A DNA stretch of 64,000 nucleotides from Chelonoidis abingdonii (Eukaryota; Chordata; Testudines; Testudinidae): positions 57,075,315 to 57,139,314 of the forward strand of contig NC_133771.1 of assembly GCF_003597395.2 (NCBI RefSeq). Direction: 5' to 3'. Under the pieces are notes generated by a model, which was given only the letters and a program-made list of their open reading frames with translations, was not told the DNA's origin and did not search any database. Shown one piece after another: positions 45,800-57,259 of this stretch (within the stretch, counting starts at the first letter, position 1; each line of letters begins with the position of its first letter). The position numbers were made by a program, and so were the translations under genes.

Positions 45800-46930
45800 G
45801 GGAGGTAACAAAGGCATAGATAACTGAGGCCAGTTCATCACCCAACAGGATGCCATAGTCTCCTATCAAACCAAAGATGGCAGAAAGCATTATGCTCAGA
45901 TGCTGCATCATAACACAAGTTTAGTAGGCAAGGGCCAGCTGCATGAGGATGTGGCTGTCCTCCTCCCTCTGAGCTCACATACTATCTTTAACATAGCTGG
46001 CAGGAAAGCAAGAAATTTCACACTGCTTAAAGATTTCCCCTCCCCTCTTTTATATTTGCTCCATTGTTTAACAGGGAATGATGATGGATTTCCTAAAATG
46101 GTAACTGCCAGGACAGACCTTCTTTCACTTTTTTCAAAACTGGTACCACATACATTTTACTGAACCCTCTGGTATCTGTCTGGTTCTCATTTTTTCCTAA
46201 ATTAATTGTCAATGTTTCAGTAAATTTATAAGAAAATATTCTTAAAACTTAGGACATCACCTATAATCTCTTAGATAACAGAGGATTATGGATCATAGTA
46301 TTAACTTAGATATACTATTCGAAGGGAACCAGTGCACTTTTTTTCTTTTTACAATCATCTGCAATAGTCAGCAATGTATGATCATAATGGCATATAAGAT
46401 ACTCTATCTCTAACAGAAGGTATAGATTGAACCCACAGAAAACCAAAAACTTACCTACCAGCTAAATGATAAAACATGTCAACATATTCAATCAGTGTCA
46501 GTCCAATGATAACAGATGTGTTTTAAAATGTCAATCTTTAGGAGGACTAGAGAGATTGTTGTAATTAATCATCTGAAATAAAATATACATCCTGGAAACT
46601 ATTTGAAGGCCAACTACTTAACAATATGTTTTTGCAACCATCGCTCAAAGGATTATGGTATATTATAAACAGCCAAGTTATTTTGTTGTTAGACAGTTGT
46701 CATACATTCCAACCAGAGGTTACTATCTTTGAGTAGAATGTGAAGCCATGTCTATGTACCCAGGGCTCACTGCTACATTCCTTGCACATCCAAAGCTGGT
46801 GAGGTACAGTGAAGGTACAGTGAATCAGTGCCTTCATTTACACTGGTGTAGGGCTGAAGTAGTTGTTAAAATCTCCGGAACTGCTGTTGCTTGACACCAG
46901 AATAAATGAAAGCAGAATTTGGAACAGTAT
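45800..46930. other. Spacer, no gene seen
   Basis: AT-rich, with no frame above 90 codons and no named repeat. Confidence 0.35.
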
Positions 46931-46932
46931 GT

Positions 46933-47015
46933 ATTTCATTCTATTATACTTCTAAAGCACTTTGGAATCCTTTGGGATGAGAAGCACCATGAAAAAAGTT
47001 GAAGTTAAAGTATTA
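46933..47015 (+). repeat. SINE-type 3' tail
   Basis: CTAAAGCACTTTGGAATCC, TTTGGGATGAGAAGCACC and AAGTATTAGTAATTATT resemble the 'GCTTTGGGATCCTTGGATGAAAAGCGC' tail of reptile tRNA-type SINEs or L2-related elements. Confidence 0.5.
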
Positions 47016-47019
47016 GTAA

Positions 47020-48660
47020 TTATTGCTGCACACATTTTCAGAGTACAACTCAGTAAGCATACCCTGCAAAGTGCTTTAGAATGGCAGGTCCAGATCATTA
47101 GCTACATTCAAGAGAGACACAACAGAAGCTCAGCTCAGGAATGGCGGGGAATAAAGACAGCCTTTGTGTTCCCTCAATGGATTACGCTGTGGGACTAGTG
47201 CTAAGTCAGCCTGGTTATGACAAGTCTGCCTGGGACTGGGCCACTTTTACTTCCCAAACCTTGAGCTGCCCTGTGCATGTCTTGACTATAACTAAAGCCT
47301 GGGGTTCACTTTTTACATCAACTTGTTGCTTTGGAAATGTATTAATCAACTACTGCTATAACTTACCTGTTCCTATTTCAGATGGCTCCAGGTGAGGCCA
47401 GCTGCTAGTGGCCTCCAGGAAGGGACATGGGAGCCAGAACTCTACAGGGAAACACTAGCTGTGCTAGCTTGGCCCATCCATGCTCTTTACACACTGCAGA
47501 AAAGGAGGTTGACTTGAATCTTTATGCAGGTTAATGACTTCCATCAGGGTGTGTTCAACTTATTGTTGAAAGGTTGTACTGGTAAAACAATCACTTTGAC
47601 GTGTAAACAAAATATCTGAGCATGAATCATGAGTGAGTGAAGACATAACCACATCTGCAAATGTCTGTCTCCACATCCCTACATATTCATGTAATTTCAC
47701 ATGTGCTATTGTATACAACAGTTTTCTTTAAGACACTCAGATGCACATGTTGAATATATCACTTGGCCAAAATAATTTCCCCACTATTTTTTTTCAATTT
47801 AATTCTATCCACCTTTTTTTTTTTGTTTTGAATCTTTGTATTTTCTCTCTTCCTTTCCTATTTCCTGCCTATTGACATCTCTTTCTTTTCTTAGGTTCTC
47901 ATTGTGCGTGTTCATCTTACTTGATTTTCAATTTTATTTTTTTTCTGCTTGTTCTCTCTCCCCCTTTCATTCCCAGAATTGTTAAGTAGTGGAGCTCAGT
48001 CACTCATCTATGGCTCCCTTGTCAATTTCAATGGACCCAGCAGTTGCTCAAGCTTGCAGTATCATGTTGCTAGGCAACATGTTCATTTGCACAGCTTGAT
48101 TTAAAAAAAAAAAATTGGAGAGGTAAACTTTTGTTGCATTGCAACCATTTTTAACATGATTGTGTTATATAATTCCCTTCGCTTCAAAATAAAGGATAAT
48201 ATTGCTGAGGGGAGTAAAGAAGCAAAGCAAGTAAGTCCTACTGTGATGCAGAGATAGTGACATTTGTCTGCATGGATATGGGATATGTACATATGAAAAA
48301 TCTGACAGGTATAACACTCAGCCCTCTCTCTTGTGACTCAGAAAGCTTTTCACACAGAACTTCATCTGGATACTAAGTCTTCACTTTCTTTGCTAAGTGA
48401 CTGGAGGCGGGGGATTAAAACTAGTCAGAGTTGGAAGCTAGAGAAACAGTGGGAATATTAATGTTCTAATTAAAAGAGAGGAATCTAATATGTCCAGTGA
48501 AGTCTCTCTGTAGAGCAGTCGCTGAGAGTAGAAAATGGCTGAAAAAGCTTGATACTAAAGCAAATGCCCTTTTCAGCTTTATTTTTCAAAAATCATTATA
48601 GCAGAGCTGCAGCTCCACTATGGGGGAGGCACTTCCAGTGTATACAATTATTTATAATGG
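47020..48660. other. Spacer, no gene seen
   Basis: Contains pyrimidine-rich sequence at 47785-47970 and an A12-13 run at 48101-48113. No coding signal. Confidence 0.35.
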
Positions 48661-48684
48661 GAAAGGCTAAGTGGCAAAGATCAA

Positions 48685-48815
48685 AGGACTGAGAGTTGGG
48701 AGCGAGAGTTCTAATCCTGGCTCTTCAACACACCTATATGATAGCGGACGAAACATTTAACCTCCGTACCCTTTCTCTTCATGTAGAATTGGGATAACAT
48801 TTCAACCTTTATCTT
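48685..48815 (+). repeat. MIR-like SINE
   Basis: GGGAGCGAGAGTTCTAATCC, TGGCTCTTCAACACACC and CATTTAACCTCCGTACCCTT follow the MIR body in sense orientation (family: GTTCAAATCCTGGCTCTGCCAC...TTAACCTCTCTG). Confidence 0.65.
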
Positions 48816-49137
48816 ACAGGGGAGCTGCAAATAATTTTCTTCTGGAACACCTGTTGATCTTTGGATAGAATATGATACATAAATAAAAAGTATTTTTTCA
48901 AGGGATTTATAACTTGGCTAAAAAAAATAAAATCCTCTCAGGTTCAAACATGGCACATCTGCTGTCAGGCTGGAAAAGAGTATATTTAGCCATTTCCTCC
49001 CCTGCTCCCTTATAGGATTGAAAAATTCTGAGAATTGAAGTGGCTTTAGTGTTCATGAAAGGTGCCAGGTGGAAAGCCTTGGTGACTGAAATCCTCTATC
49101 CATAGAACAGATACAGCACAGGTAGCAGTAATGCAGG

Positions 49138-49892
49138 TGTGACATTGCATTCCGTATGATTTTATGAAAATATGCTAATGAGTGTGAATATAATGTAACT
49201 GGAATATGCTTCATGCAAAAGGTCTCTTGTAAGGTATCATTACAAAGCTTATAATCTACTGAGTGTGTTCATCCTATTTGTATGTATGTATCATTCTTGT
49301 ATCTGAAACTAGAAATATGAAATATAACTCTGAGGTCCTACTATAATTATACAAAGTGTGGGCCATTAATGGTGGTTTTGAATCTTGATGGCTCCCATTA
49401 ACTAGCACAATTGACTGTAGATGGCTCTGTTTACTTGCAAGCCTTCCTCTCAGTCAGGCCGGGAAAATGAAGGCTTGGGGTCTCACAGGACATGTGACCA
49501 TGTCACCTAGTATTGGAATCCATCTTAAACCTGGTGTTTTTCGATTTAGAAGGAGGGGTGGGGGCCCAGAGAGACAAAAGATTCTTGCATTGTGCCAAAG
49601 CTATAAAAGGGGGTGGAACAGAACAAAGGAGGCTGCAGTCATGAGAAATCCCCCATGAGTATATAATCTACAGTCAGTAGATTATAAGCTTTGTAATGAT
49701 ATTTTACAAGCTATCACCGGAATTGGAACAAGGATTGTACCAGGGGAAAGGATTGGGCCTAGACTAGAAAGGAGTCTAGTCTGTGAAAGAAGCTTATTGA
49801 AACATATCTGAGGGTGAGATTTCATTTGTAATCAGTTTCTTAATATATTAGGCTTAAACTTGCATGTGTTTGTTTTATTTTGCTTGGTAATT
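49138..49892 (+). mobile_element. LTR of a different retroelement family, right side lost in a gap
   Basis: It starts TGTGACATTGCATTCC and contains a promoter-like CTATAAAAGG at 49601-49610 and the TGCAAAAGGTCTCTTGTAAGG landmark of a familiar reptile LTR. The segments ACAAAGCTTATAATCTACTG (49241-49260) and its complement near 49675-49695 form an inverted pair. The 3' end and any internal region fall into the N gap. Confidence 0.65.
49601..49610 (+). promoter_or_regulatory. TATA box of the LTR
   Basis: CTATAAAAGG lies about 460 bp inside the LTR, followed by G-rich sequence. It sits where the U3/R core promoter is expected in such LTRs. Activity is not shown. Confidence 0.5.
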
Positions 49893-50828
49893 NNNNNNNN
49901 NNNNNNNNNNNNNNNNNNNNNNNNNNNNNNNNNNNNNNNNNNNNNNNNNNNNNNNNNNNNNNNNNNNNNNNNNNNNNNNNNNNNNNNNNNNNNNNNNNNN
50001 NNNNNNNNNNNNNNNNNNNNNNNNNNNNNNNNNNNNNNNNNNNNNNNNNNNNNNNNNNNNNNNNNNNNNNNNNNNNNNNNNNNNNNNNNNNNNNNNNNNN
50101 NNNNNNNNNNNNNNNNNNNNNNNNNNNNNNNNNNNNNNNNNNNNNNNNNNNNNNNNNNNNNNNNNNNNNNNNNNNNNNNNNNNNNNNNNNNNNNNNNNNN
50201 NNNNNNNNNNNNNNNNNNNNNNNNNNNNNNNNNNNNNNNNNNNNNNNNNNNNNNNNNNNNNNNNNNNNNNNNNNNNNNNNNNNNNNNNNNNNNNNNNNNN
50301 NNNNNNNNNNNNNNNNNNNNNNNNNNNNNNNNNNNNNNNNNNNNNNNNNNNNNNNNNNNNNNNNNNNNNNNNNNNNNNNNNNNNNNNNNNNNNNNNNNNN
50401 NNNNNNNNNNNNNNNNNNNNNNNNNNNNNNNNNNNNNNNNNNNNNNNNNNNNNNNNNNNNNNNNNNNNNNNNNNNNNNNNNNNNNNNNNNNNNNNNNNNN
50501 NNNNNNNNNNNNNNNNNNNNNNNNNNNNNNNNNNNNNNNNNNNNNNNNNNNNNNNNNNNNNNNNNNNNNNNNNNNNNNNNNNNNNNNNNNNNNNNNNNNN
50601 NNNNNNNNNNNNNNNNNNNNNNNNNNNNNNNNNNNNNNNNNNNNNNNNNNNNNNNNNNNNNNNNNNNNNNNNNNNNNNNNNNNNNNNNNNNNNNNNNNNN
50701 NNNNNNNNNNNNNNNNNNNNNNNNNNNNNNNNNNNNNNNNNNNNNNNNNNNNNNNNNNNNNNNNNNNNNNNNNNNNNNNNNNNNNNNNNNNNNNNNNNNN
50801 NNNNNNNNNNNNNNNNNNNNNNNNNNNN
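49893..50828. other. Assembly gap (936 Ns)
   Basis: All bases are N. Every long frame across 49832-51020 is produced by the Ns. The flanks are two different LTR families in opposite orientation. Confidence 1.
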
Positions 50829-51046
50829 ACAACTTGGTAACAGCAGGGTAGAAAGAAGCTTGGAGATAGAAAGAAAAGCTGTTCTCTCATAGCCGAAAGA
50901 AACAAAGAGAAGGACAAAGCCAAAAACCTCCAGAGGTTCCCTCCCCTGCTTTGAACAATCCGGTTTCCTGATTGGTCCTCTGGTCAGGTGTTTGGTTCCC
51001 TTTTCAGGTAAAAGAAACATTAACCCTTAGCTATCTATTTATGACA
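50829..51046 (-). mobile_element. Partial LTR, TGTCATAAACAG family
   Basis: In minus sense it begins TGTCATAAATAGATAGC and continues GGGTTAATGTTTCTTTTACC, the TGACCAGAGGACCAATCAGG landmark and TTCTTTCGGCTATGAG. The remaining roughly 650 bp would lie in the gap. Confidence 0.8.
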
Positions 51047-51229
51047 GAGGGACATGGGCTTGTTGTGTTTGTAGCAGGCTAGCGTGTCTGGCTCAAAAAG
51101 ACAGGGTACTGAATTCCCAAGCTGCCAGGGAAAAACAGGCTCAGAGGTAGTCTCAGAACATCAGATGGCAATCCCAAGGGGATTTCTGTGACCCAGCCCA
51201 TCACATCAGGATTCCTCACAATCACAGAA

Positions 51230-51345
51230 TCATGGAATCGTAGGACTGAAAGGGAGTTTGAGAGGTCTTCTAATCCAGTTCCCTGCACTCTAGGCAAAGC
51301 TAAGTGTTATCTAGACATCCCTGACAGGTGTTAGGCCTAATGATT
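51230..51345 (-). repeat. CR1 LINE 3' scrap
   Basis: CATGGAATCGTAGGACTGAA, GGTCTTCTAATCCAGTTCCC and ACATCCCTGACAGGTGTTAG are the complement of the bird/reptile CR1 3' end. It is truncated. Confidence 0.75.
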
Positions 51346-51539
51346 GGCACTGGGACAAACAGGCAGGAACCACTCCTAGCCATGCCTGGTAGGTTCTTTT
51401 CTATGCTTACAAGGGCCCCTATTCAGTAAAGAATTTAGCACATTTCTAATTTTAAACAAATGAGTAGTCCCACTGGAGTCAAGGGTGATACCCACCTGCT
51501 TAAGGGTCCTGATGAGGATCAGATTCCATCAATTAGGAT

Positions 51540-52610
51540 TTACAGAATTGGAGAAATGTAGCAGGAAGGGACCTCGACAGGTCATCTTGTCCAGTCTCCT
51601 GCACTGAGCAGGAACAAGTATACCTGGACCATCCCTGACAGGTGTTTGTCTAACCAGTATTTAAAAAACAGTGATGGAGATTCCACAGTTTGCTGTAGAA
51701 GACTATTGCAGAGTTTAACTACCCTGAGAGTTAGATAGTTTTTCTTTATATGTAACCTAAATCACCCTTGCTGCAGAGTAAGCCGTTTACGTCTTTTCCT
51801 ACCATCAGTGGATATGAAGAATAATCGGTCACCATCCTCTTTGTAACAGCCCTTAACATATTTGAAGACTGTTATCAGGTTCCTTCCCCCCGCCCCCCTG
51901 AGTCCTCTTTTCACAAGACTAAACATGCCCAATTTTTTAACGCTTTCCTCATAGGTCCGATTTTATAAACCTTTCATTATTTTTGATTCTCTCCTCTAGA
52001 TTCTGTCCAATACGTCCACATCTTTACAGAACTCCAGCTGAGGCCTTGCCAGTGCTGAGGCAAGTGGGGCAATTACTTCCCATTCCTTACATAGAGAGCA
52101 CTCCTATTTATACACCCCAGAATATTTGCCTTTTTTTGCAAGTGCATCACACTTTTGGTTCATATTCAATTTGTGATCCACTAGAGCACCCCAATCCTCT
52201 TCAGCAGTACTACTGCCTTTTCAGTTATTCCCCATTTTGTATTTGTGCATCTGATTTTACCTTCCTAAGAGTGTACATTGCACTTATTTTTATTGACTTT
52301 CATCTTATTGATTGCAGACCAGTTCTCCAGTTTGTTACAGTCCTTTTGAATTCTGATTCTGTCCTCCAGAATGCTAGCTGGGTGTCATCTGCTAATTTTA
52401 TAAGCACACTGTCCACTCCATTATGCAAGTTATTGATGAAAATGTTAACTAACATCAGCCTCAGGATTGATCCCTGCAGGCCTCCACTACGTACATCCCT
52501 CAGTTTGACAGTGAACCATTGATAACTACTCTGAGCATGTTTTTGAAACCAGCTTTGCACCTATCTTATAGCAGTTTCATCGAGACCCCATTTCAGCCTT
52601 TACCCAAATA
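51540..52610 (-). repeat. CR1 LINE, 3' half with RT catalytic motif
   Basis: Tail complement at 51545-51650 (AGCAGGAAGGGACCTCGACA, CATCCCTGACAGGTG). The minus frame 52300-52560 contains GGLQGSILRLMLVNIFINNL and IKLADDTQL, matching the RT segment with the catalytic ADD box. Between them is the RT C-terminal region with frameshifts. Part of RT and everything upstream (N-terminal RT, endonuclease) are missing. Not active. Confidence 0.88.
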
Positions 52611-52614
52611 CTGA

Positions 52615-54590
52615 GGGAAGTCCCTTGAACTAATGGAAGCCCTTGACCCTCCCCCCTGAAAAATGGAACTATGCTTGTCTTGGCTGCTGTGAAAACCTAC
52701 AGAGAATTGCTGTGGAACCCCTACTCCACAGATCAGCTGCAGTGATGTGAAGACTGGCTCCACCCTTGGAGCCCCAAATGCCTGTGACTGGGCAGACTAG
52801 AGAAGCTGGCCTCTCCCTTCCTCACAACCTAGATTGGCTAGAGAGCTGGCAGGCAATCCTGCCTCTTCTTCCTGCTGCCACCTGTCCTCTGGCTAGAATA
52901 GGGGAATGACATACAAGAAGGAACGGCATGGGCTGCAGAAGACAGCACATGCTTCTGCAGGAACATAGCAGGCCAAGAGTCTGTTCTTAGAGCTGAAAGA
53001 CAGGCCTAGGAAGCAGCCTGAGTTGTGGTATCTATGAGCTGTCCCCAGATTACGAATAGAATACTGCAGGAAGGAAGTCTTAATCCAGGACTAAAAGCTG
53101 AGCCTGGAGAGGCAGTAAAGACTGTGACTGATGGAGGTAAAGTTCCTTTTAGGCATCTGGGGCTTACATTCTACTCTCATTGACAGTTCTTTGCAAAGAT
53201 AGCACATGCTAATAAAGGCGTTGGGGGAGATCTGTATGATAGAGGGAATCCTGCATGAATTCCTGCCTCCAGAAAAGTGGTAAGAAAAGTGGGAACAAAC
53301 TAGCAACCGCAAATGGATATGCTAGGGACAGAGTTAATTATTGCCTTCCTTACACTACCATCCACTCTTAAACTGGCAATAGCATGACCCATTCTCAAGA
53401 AATCAACACTTAATGCTAAGGCTCTTGTCATCTGCTCCAGTTTCAAACCTCTACCTTAAAGGGGGGTTCATTCTTTAGAATAGTAAAAGGGAGTATAACT
53501 AGGAGTAACTGAGTCAAATAAAAGAAATGAAAATCTAGAAATACCTGGAAAATAGTCCTGATGGTGAGACCTATTTGGCTGTGGAATAGCATCTCTAGGG
53601 AAATGATGGAGCCCCATATTTGGAGGGATGGGATATTTCAAACCAAACTGCACAAGACTTCAGTAGGGAACAAACCTGCACTTGCATGGAGATGGGCTAG
53701 GACTTTGCCCAATACAGTATAACTTCTGATTCTACAACACATCCCTAGAATTTAGAAAATAATGAATTTTTCACCTGAAACAATAAATGCCATGATACGT
53801 TTTCTCAATATAAATCAGAGTAGACTGCAGTCAAAAAGAAATAGTAATATATATCTCAACAGCAACTTCAAACCTTCCAGCTTTGATTTATTCATGGTTA
53901 CTCCAGATTGCAGCTGCGCTAGAAGATGCAAATTGCTACCTTACATCGCATTCCCAGCTTTCAAAACACCATGTGTGTTCCATCAATGTTTAGTTACTGC
54001 CTCAAGCAAGAAAATAGAATATAGGCCGTTAAAGAGGCCATATCTGATGGTTCCATTAAAATCTCTCTTTTTTTTCCTATCTTACAATAACTGTTTTCAT
54101 TGCAATAAATTAAAGCTGTGTCACCCAATGAGTTTTTCTATGACTGCTCATTAATTACTGATATTTTTCAAAAATTGATGACTTCAAGCCACTAACAAAA
54201 TAGTTTTAGTAGTTTGTTAGTATTTGTTATTTGTATTGTGATTGCTCCAATCTCTTTCCAAGCATACAGGAAGAAACATTCCCTGCCCCCAAAGAGCTTG
54301 CAATCTTTAAAGTGACAAGAGAAACAAACAAAAAGTTTGGGAATATGTTATTTCAATATATAAATTGCTCTTCTAGGGCCAACCCCTCCAGTTCTTCCAT
54401 GGTAAGCCTAAACATAACTGTTTAAGAACTTCAAACCACCTCCAGGTTGGCAAGGGATTCCTTCTTCTCAATCCCACATTGGTCACCTGGGAAAAGTCTT
54501 AACTTTAACTTTAAGGAGGTACCAGGATTTCACCATAAATGACAAAAATAAATGGCAAACCAATTTTATAAGCTAGTCAGACTGCGACTA
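52615..54590. other. Spacer, no gene recognised
   Basis: A 130-codon plus frame (53762-54154) shows no domain, no codon bias that stands out and no repeat identity. The rest is featureless. Confidence 0.4.
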
Positions 54591-54869
54591 TTCAGGGTAT
54601 GTCTACACTACGGGATTATTCCAATTTTACAGAAACCAGTTTTTAAAAACAGATTGTATAAAGTAGTGTGCACGTGGCCACACTAAGCACATTAATTCGG
54701 CAGTGTGCATCCATGTACCAAGGCTAGTGTCGATTTCCGGAGTGTTGCACTGTGGGTAGCTCTTCCGTAGCTATATAGTTCCCGGGAGTCTCCCCCGCCC
54801 ATTGGAATTCTGGGTGAGATCCCAGTGCCTGATGGGCAAAAAAACATTGTCATTGGGTGGTTCTGGGTA

Positions 54870-56241
54870 CAGCCTCACCCCTCGCCTCTGTGCAAGTAGC
54901 AGACAACCATTTTGCGCCTTTTTTCCTGGGTGAAACTGTACAAGGACGCCATAGCACGGCAAGCATGGAACTGCCTCAGCTTCAAGACAGCAATCATGGA
55001 CATTGTAAACACCTTGCGCATTTCTCGTGCAGTCTATGCTGAACCAGGACTTGCAAAACCAGGCGAGGAGGAAGCAGCTACGACAGGCATCGACGAGAGT
55101 GATGAGGACAGGACACAGAATTCTCTCAAAACCACGGGGCCCTGCACTTTGGAGATCATGCTGTAATGGGGCAGGTTCTAGCCATGGAACGCCGATTTTG
55201 GGCCCAGGAAACAAGCACAGACTGGTGGACCGCATAGTGTTGCAGGTGTGGGACGATTCCCAGTGGCTGCGTAACTTTTGCATGCGTAAGGGCACTTTCA
55301 TGGAACTTTGTGACTTGCTTTCCCCTGCCCTGAAATGCCAGAATACCAAGATGAGAGCAGCCCTCACAGTTGAAAAGCAAGGTGGCAATAGCCCTCTGGA
55401 ACTTGCAACACAGACAGCTTACCGGTCAGTCGGGAATCAATTTGAGTGGGCAGATCTACTGTGGGGGCTGCTGTGATGCAAGTAGCCAAACATTCATTAA
55501 AGCTGCTGCTACGAAAGATGTGACTCTGGGAAATGTGCATCAATAATGGATGGTTTGCTGCAATGGGATTCCCTAACTGTGGTGGGGCAATAGATGGAAC
55601 CTATATCCCTATCTTGGCACTGGAGCACTAGGGCACCCAGTACATAAACCGCAAGGGATACTTTTCCATGGTGCTGCAAGCACTGGTGATCACAAGGGAC
55701 GTTTCACCAACATCCACGTGGGAATGGCCGGGAAGGTTCATGACGCTCACGTCTTCAGGAACACTACTCTGATTAAACAACTGCAGCAAGGGAATTACTT
55801 CCCAGACCAGAAAATAACAATTGGGGATGTTGAAATGCCTGTAGTTATCCTGGGGGACCCAGCCTACCCCTTGATGCATGGCTCATGAAGCCATACACAG
55901 GCAGCCTGGACAGTAGTCAGGAGTTGTTCAACTACAGGCTGAGCAAGTGCAGAATGGTGGAGAATGTGCATTTGGCCATTAAAGGCACGCTAGCGCACAT
56001 TACTGACTCATGCAGACCGCAGCCAAACCAATGTCCCCTTTGTTATTGCTGCTTGCTGTGTCTCCACAATCTTGTGAGAGTAAGGGGGAGACATTTATGG
56101 TGGGGTGTGAGGCAAAGGCAAATCACCTGGCCACTGATTACACACAGCCAGACACCAGGGCAGATTAGAAGAGCACACCAGAAGCGGTGCACATCAGAGA
56201 ACTTTGAAAACCAGTTTCATCACAGGCCAGGTACGATGTGA
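54870..56241 (+). pseudogene. PIF/Harbinger DDE transposase relic
   Basis: The protein would cut and paste the element through its DDE nuclease domain. Landmarks lie in order but in shifting frames: WNCLSFKTAIMDIV (about 54970); FMELCDLLSPALKC (about 55298-55340); the helix-turn-helix-like YRSVGNQFEW (about 55420-55450); PNCGGAIDGTYIPI with the first catalytic Asp (codon 55593-55595); TNIHVGMAGKVHDAHVFRNT (about 55710-55768); VVILGDPAYPL with the second Asp (codon 55856-55858); and YRLSKCRMVENVHLAIKG with the candidate Glu (codon 55960-55962). The first block holds 4 to 5 frame changes and stops (for example 55164 and 55474). The GKSTV part is lost. The final frame 55885-56241 preserves the C-terminal third. 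A 205-codon minus frame here is only its shadow. Confidence 0.88.
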
Positions 56242-56345
56242 CTGTTGTGTTTGGTTCTCCTTGATGAACCTCCCCCCCTCCCCATTAAGTCATTGCCTGT
56301 AAGCAACCCACCCTCTCCCTTCAATTACTGCTTGCTTCCTAAGGG

Positions 56346-56351
56346 AATAAA
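56346..56351 (+). terminator. Polyadenylation signal of the transposase gene
   Basis: AATAAA about 105 bp after the transposase stop region, with a downstream T-rich stretch (TTCTTATTTT). It is the expected position for a signal of the plus-strand gene. Confidence 0.6.
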
Positions 56352-56380
56352 GTCATTCTTATTTTAAAAATCATGTATTC

Positions 56381-56386
56381 TTTATT
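56381..56386 (-). terminator. Polyadenylation signal of the Myb-like gene
   Basis: TTTATT on the plus strand is AATAAA on the minus strand, about 115 bp beyond the end of exon 2. It lies 30 bp from the plus-strand signal, so the two convergent transcripts would overlap at their 3' ends. Confidence 0.55.
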
Positions 56387-56499
56387 AAAAGTCATTATAA
56401 AAAGAGGAGAGAACTGACAAGGTAGCCAGGGTGGGGTTTGGTAGGAGGATAGGAGGGAAGGAAAAGGCACTAAAAAATTTCAAAGATAATGACAGCTTT

Positions 56500-56995
56500 T
56501 TGGGTTGGGCCTGTCCCACTGGAGTGGAATGGGGGGTGCACGGAGCCTCCCACCATGCTTCTTAGTCGTCTAGGGTGTAGGAGTAGGCTAAGGAACATGG
56601 TGAGTGGGGGGGTGATTATACAGGAGCTGCAGCGGCACTCTGTGATCCTGCTGCATTCCTGAAGCTCCACCAGATGCGGAGCATGTCAGTTTGATCATGT
56701 AGCAGCCCCAGAGTTGTATCCCACCTCCGTTGATCTTCCTGCCGACACCTCTGATCTTTCTGAACGCCACCTCTCATCTCGAGTGTCCCTCTCTCCTCAC
56801 ATTTGTCCTCTTGTCCTCACGTCATCCCACCTGTCCTCACGGTCACTGGCATCTTTCCTGTACTTTGATACCACGCCCCTTCCACTCATTCAGATGAGCT
56901 CTTTCATTCTGGGTCATTTCCATGATTTCCAAGAACATTTCGGAACATGTGTCTCGTGTCTTTTTTCCGCTGTATTATCGATGAGATAGCCTTCG
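56500..56995 (-). pseudogene. Exon 2 of the Harbinger Myb/SANT-like gene, decayed
   Basis: On the minus strand, fragments in different frames read KKTRDTCSEMFLEIMEMTQN (about 56965-56910), ERAHLNEWKG (about 56905), an arginine/glutamate-rich coiled segment, then LWGCYMIKLTC and QQDHRVPLQLLYNHPPTH (about 56640-56600). These match the second exon of the accessory protein of Harbinger elements, which binds DNA and brings transposase to the nucleus or the ends (family knowledge). At least two frame changes are present. No splice acceptor was verified. Confidence 0.7.
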
Positions 56996-57259
56996 GATGG
57001 AGGAACTTGACAGAGGAGGGAGACTTGACAACATTTGCAGCTGTAGGAGGAAGGGAAAAAAGGGAAAGAAGTATTTTAAAAGATACATTTTACAAAAATG
57101 GTTATACTCTTTCTCGGTGAACAACACTATTCACCTTAAATAGCACGTGATGTACCTGACAAGGTCGCATTTTGCATCTTAATATTGAGTGCCCTGCGGC
57201 TTTTGGTGTTAGAGATCTCACAGACGCAGGTCCGGGCATCAGAATTCGGCTTGCATGCC

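Noticed and set aside
49832..51020. Very long open frames (up to 381 codons) on both strands
   Set aside because: They consist almost entirely of undefined residues from the N gap.
51983..52522. 179-codon plus frame
   Set aside because: It is antisense to CR1 reverse transcriptase, whose ADDT motif is readable on the minus strand.
53762..54154. 130-codon plus frame
   Set aside because: No recognisable motif, AT-rich composition like the surroundings; most likely chance.
54771..55388. 205-codon minus frame
   Set aside because: It is the antisense shadow of the Harbinger transposase N-terminal half, which has recognisable motifs on the plus strand.
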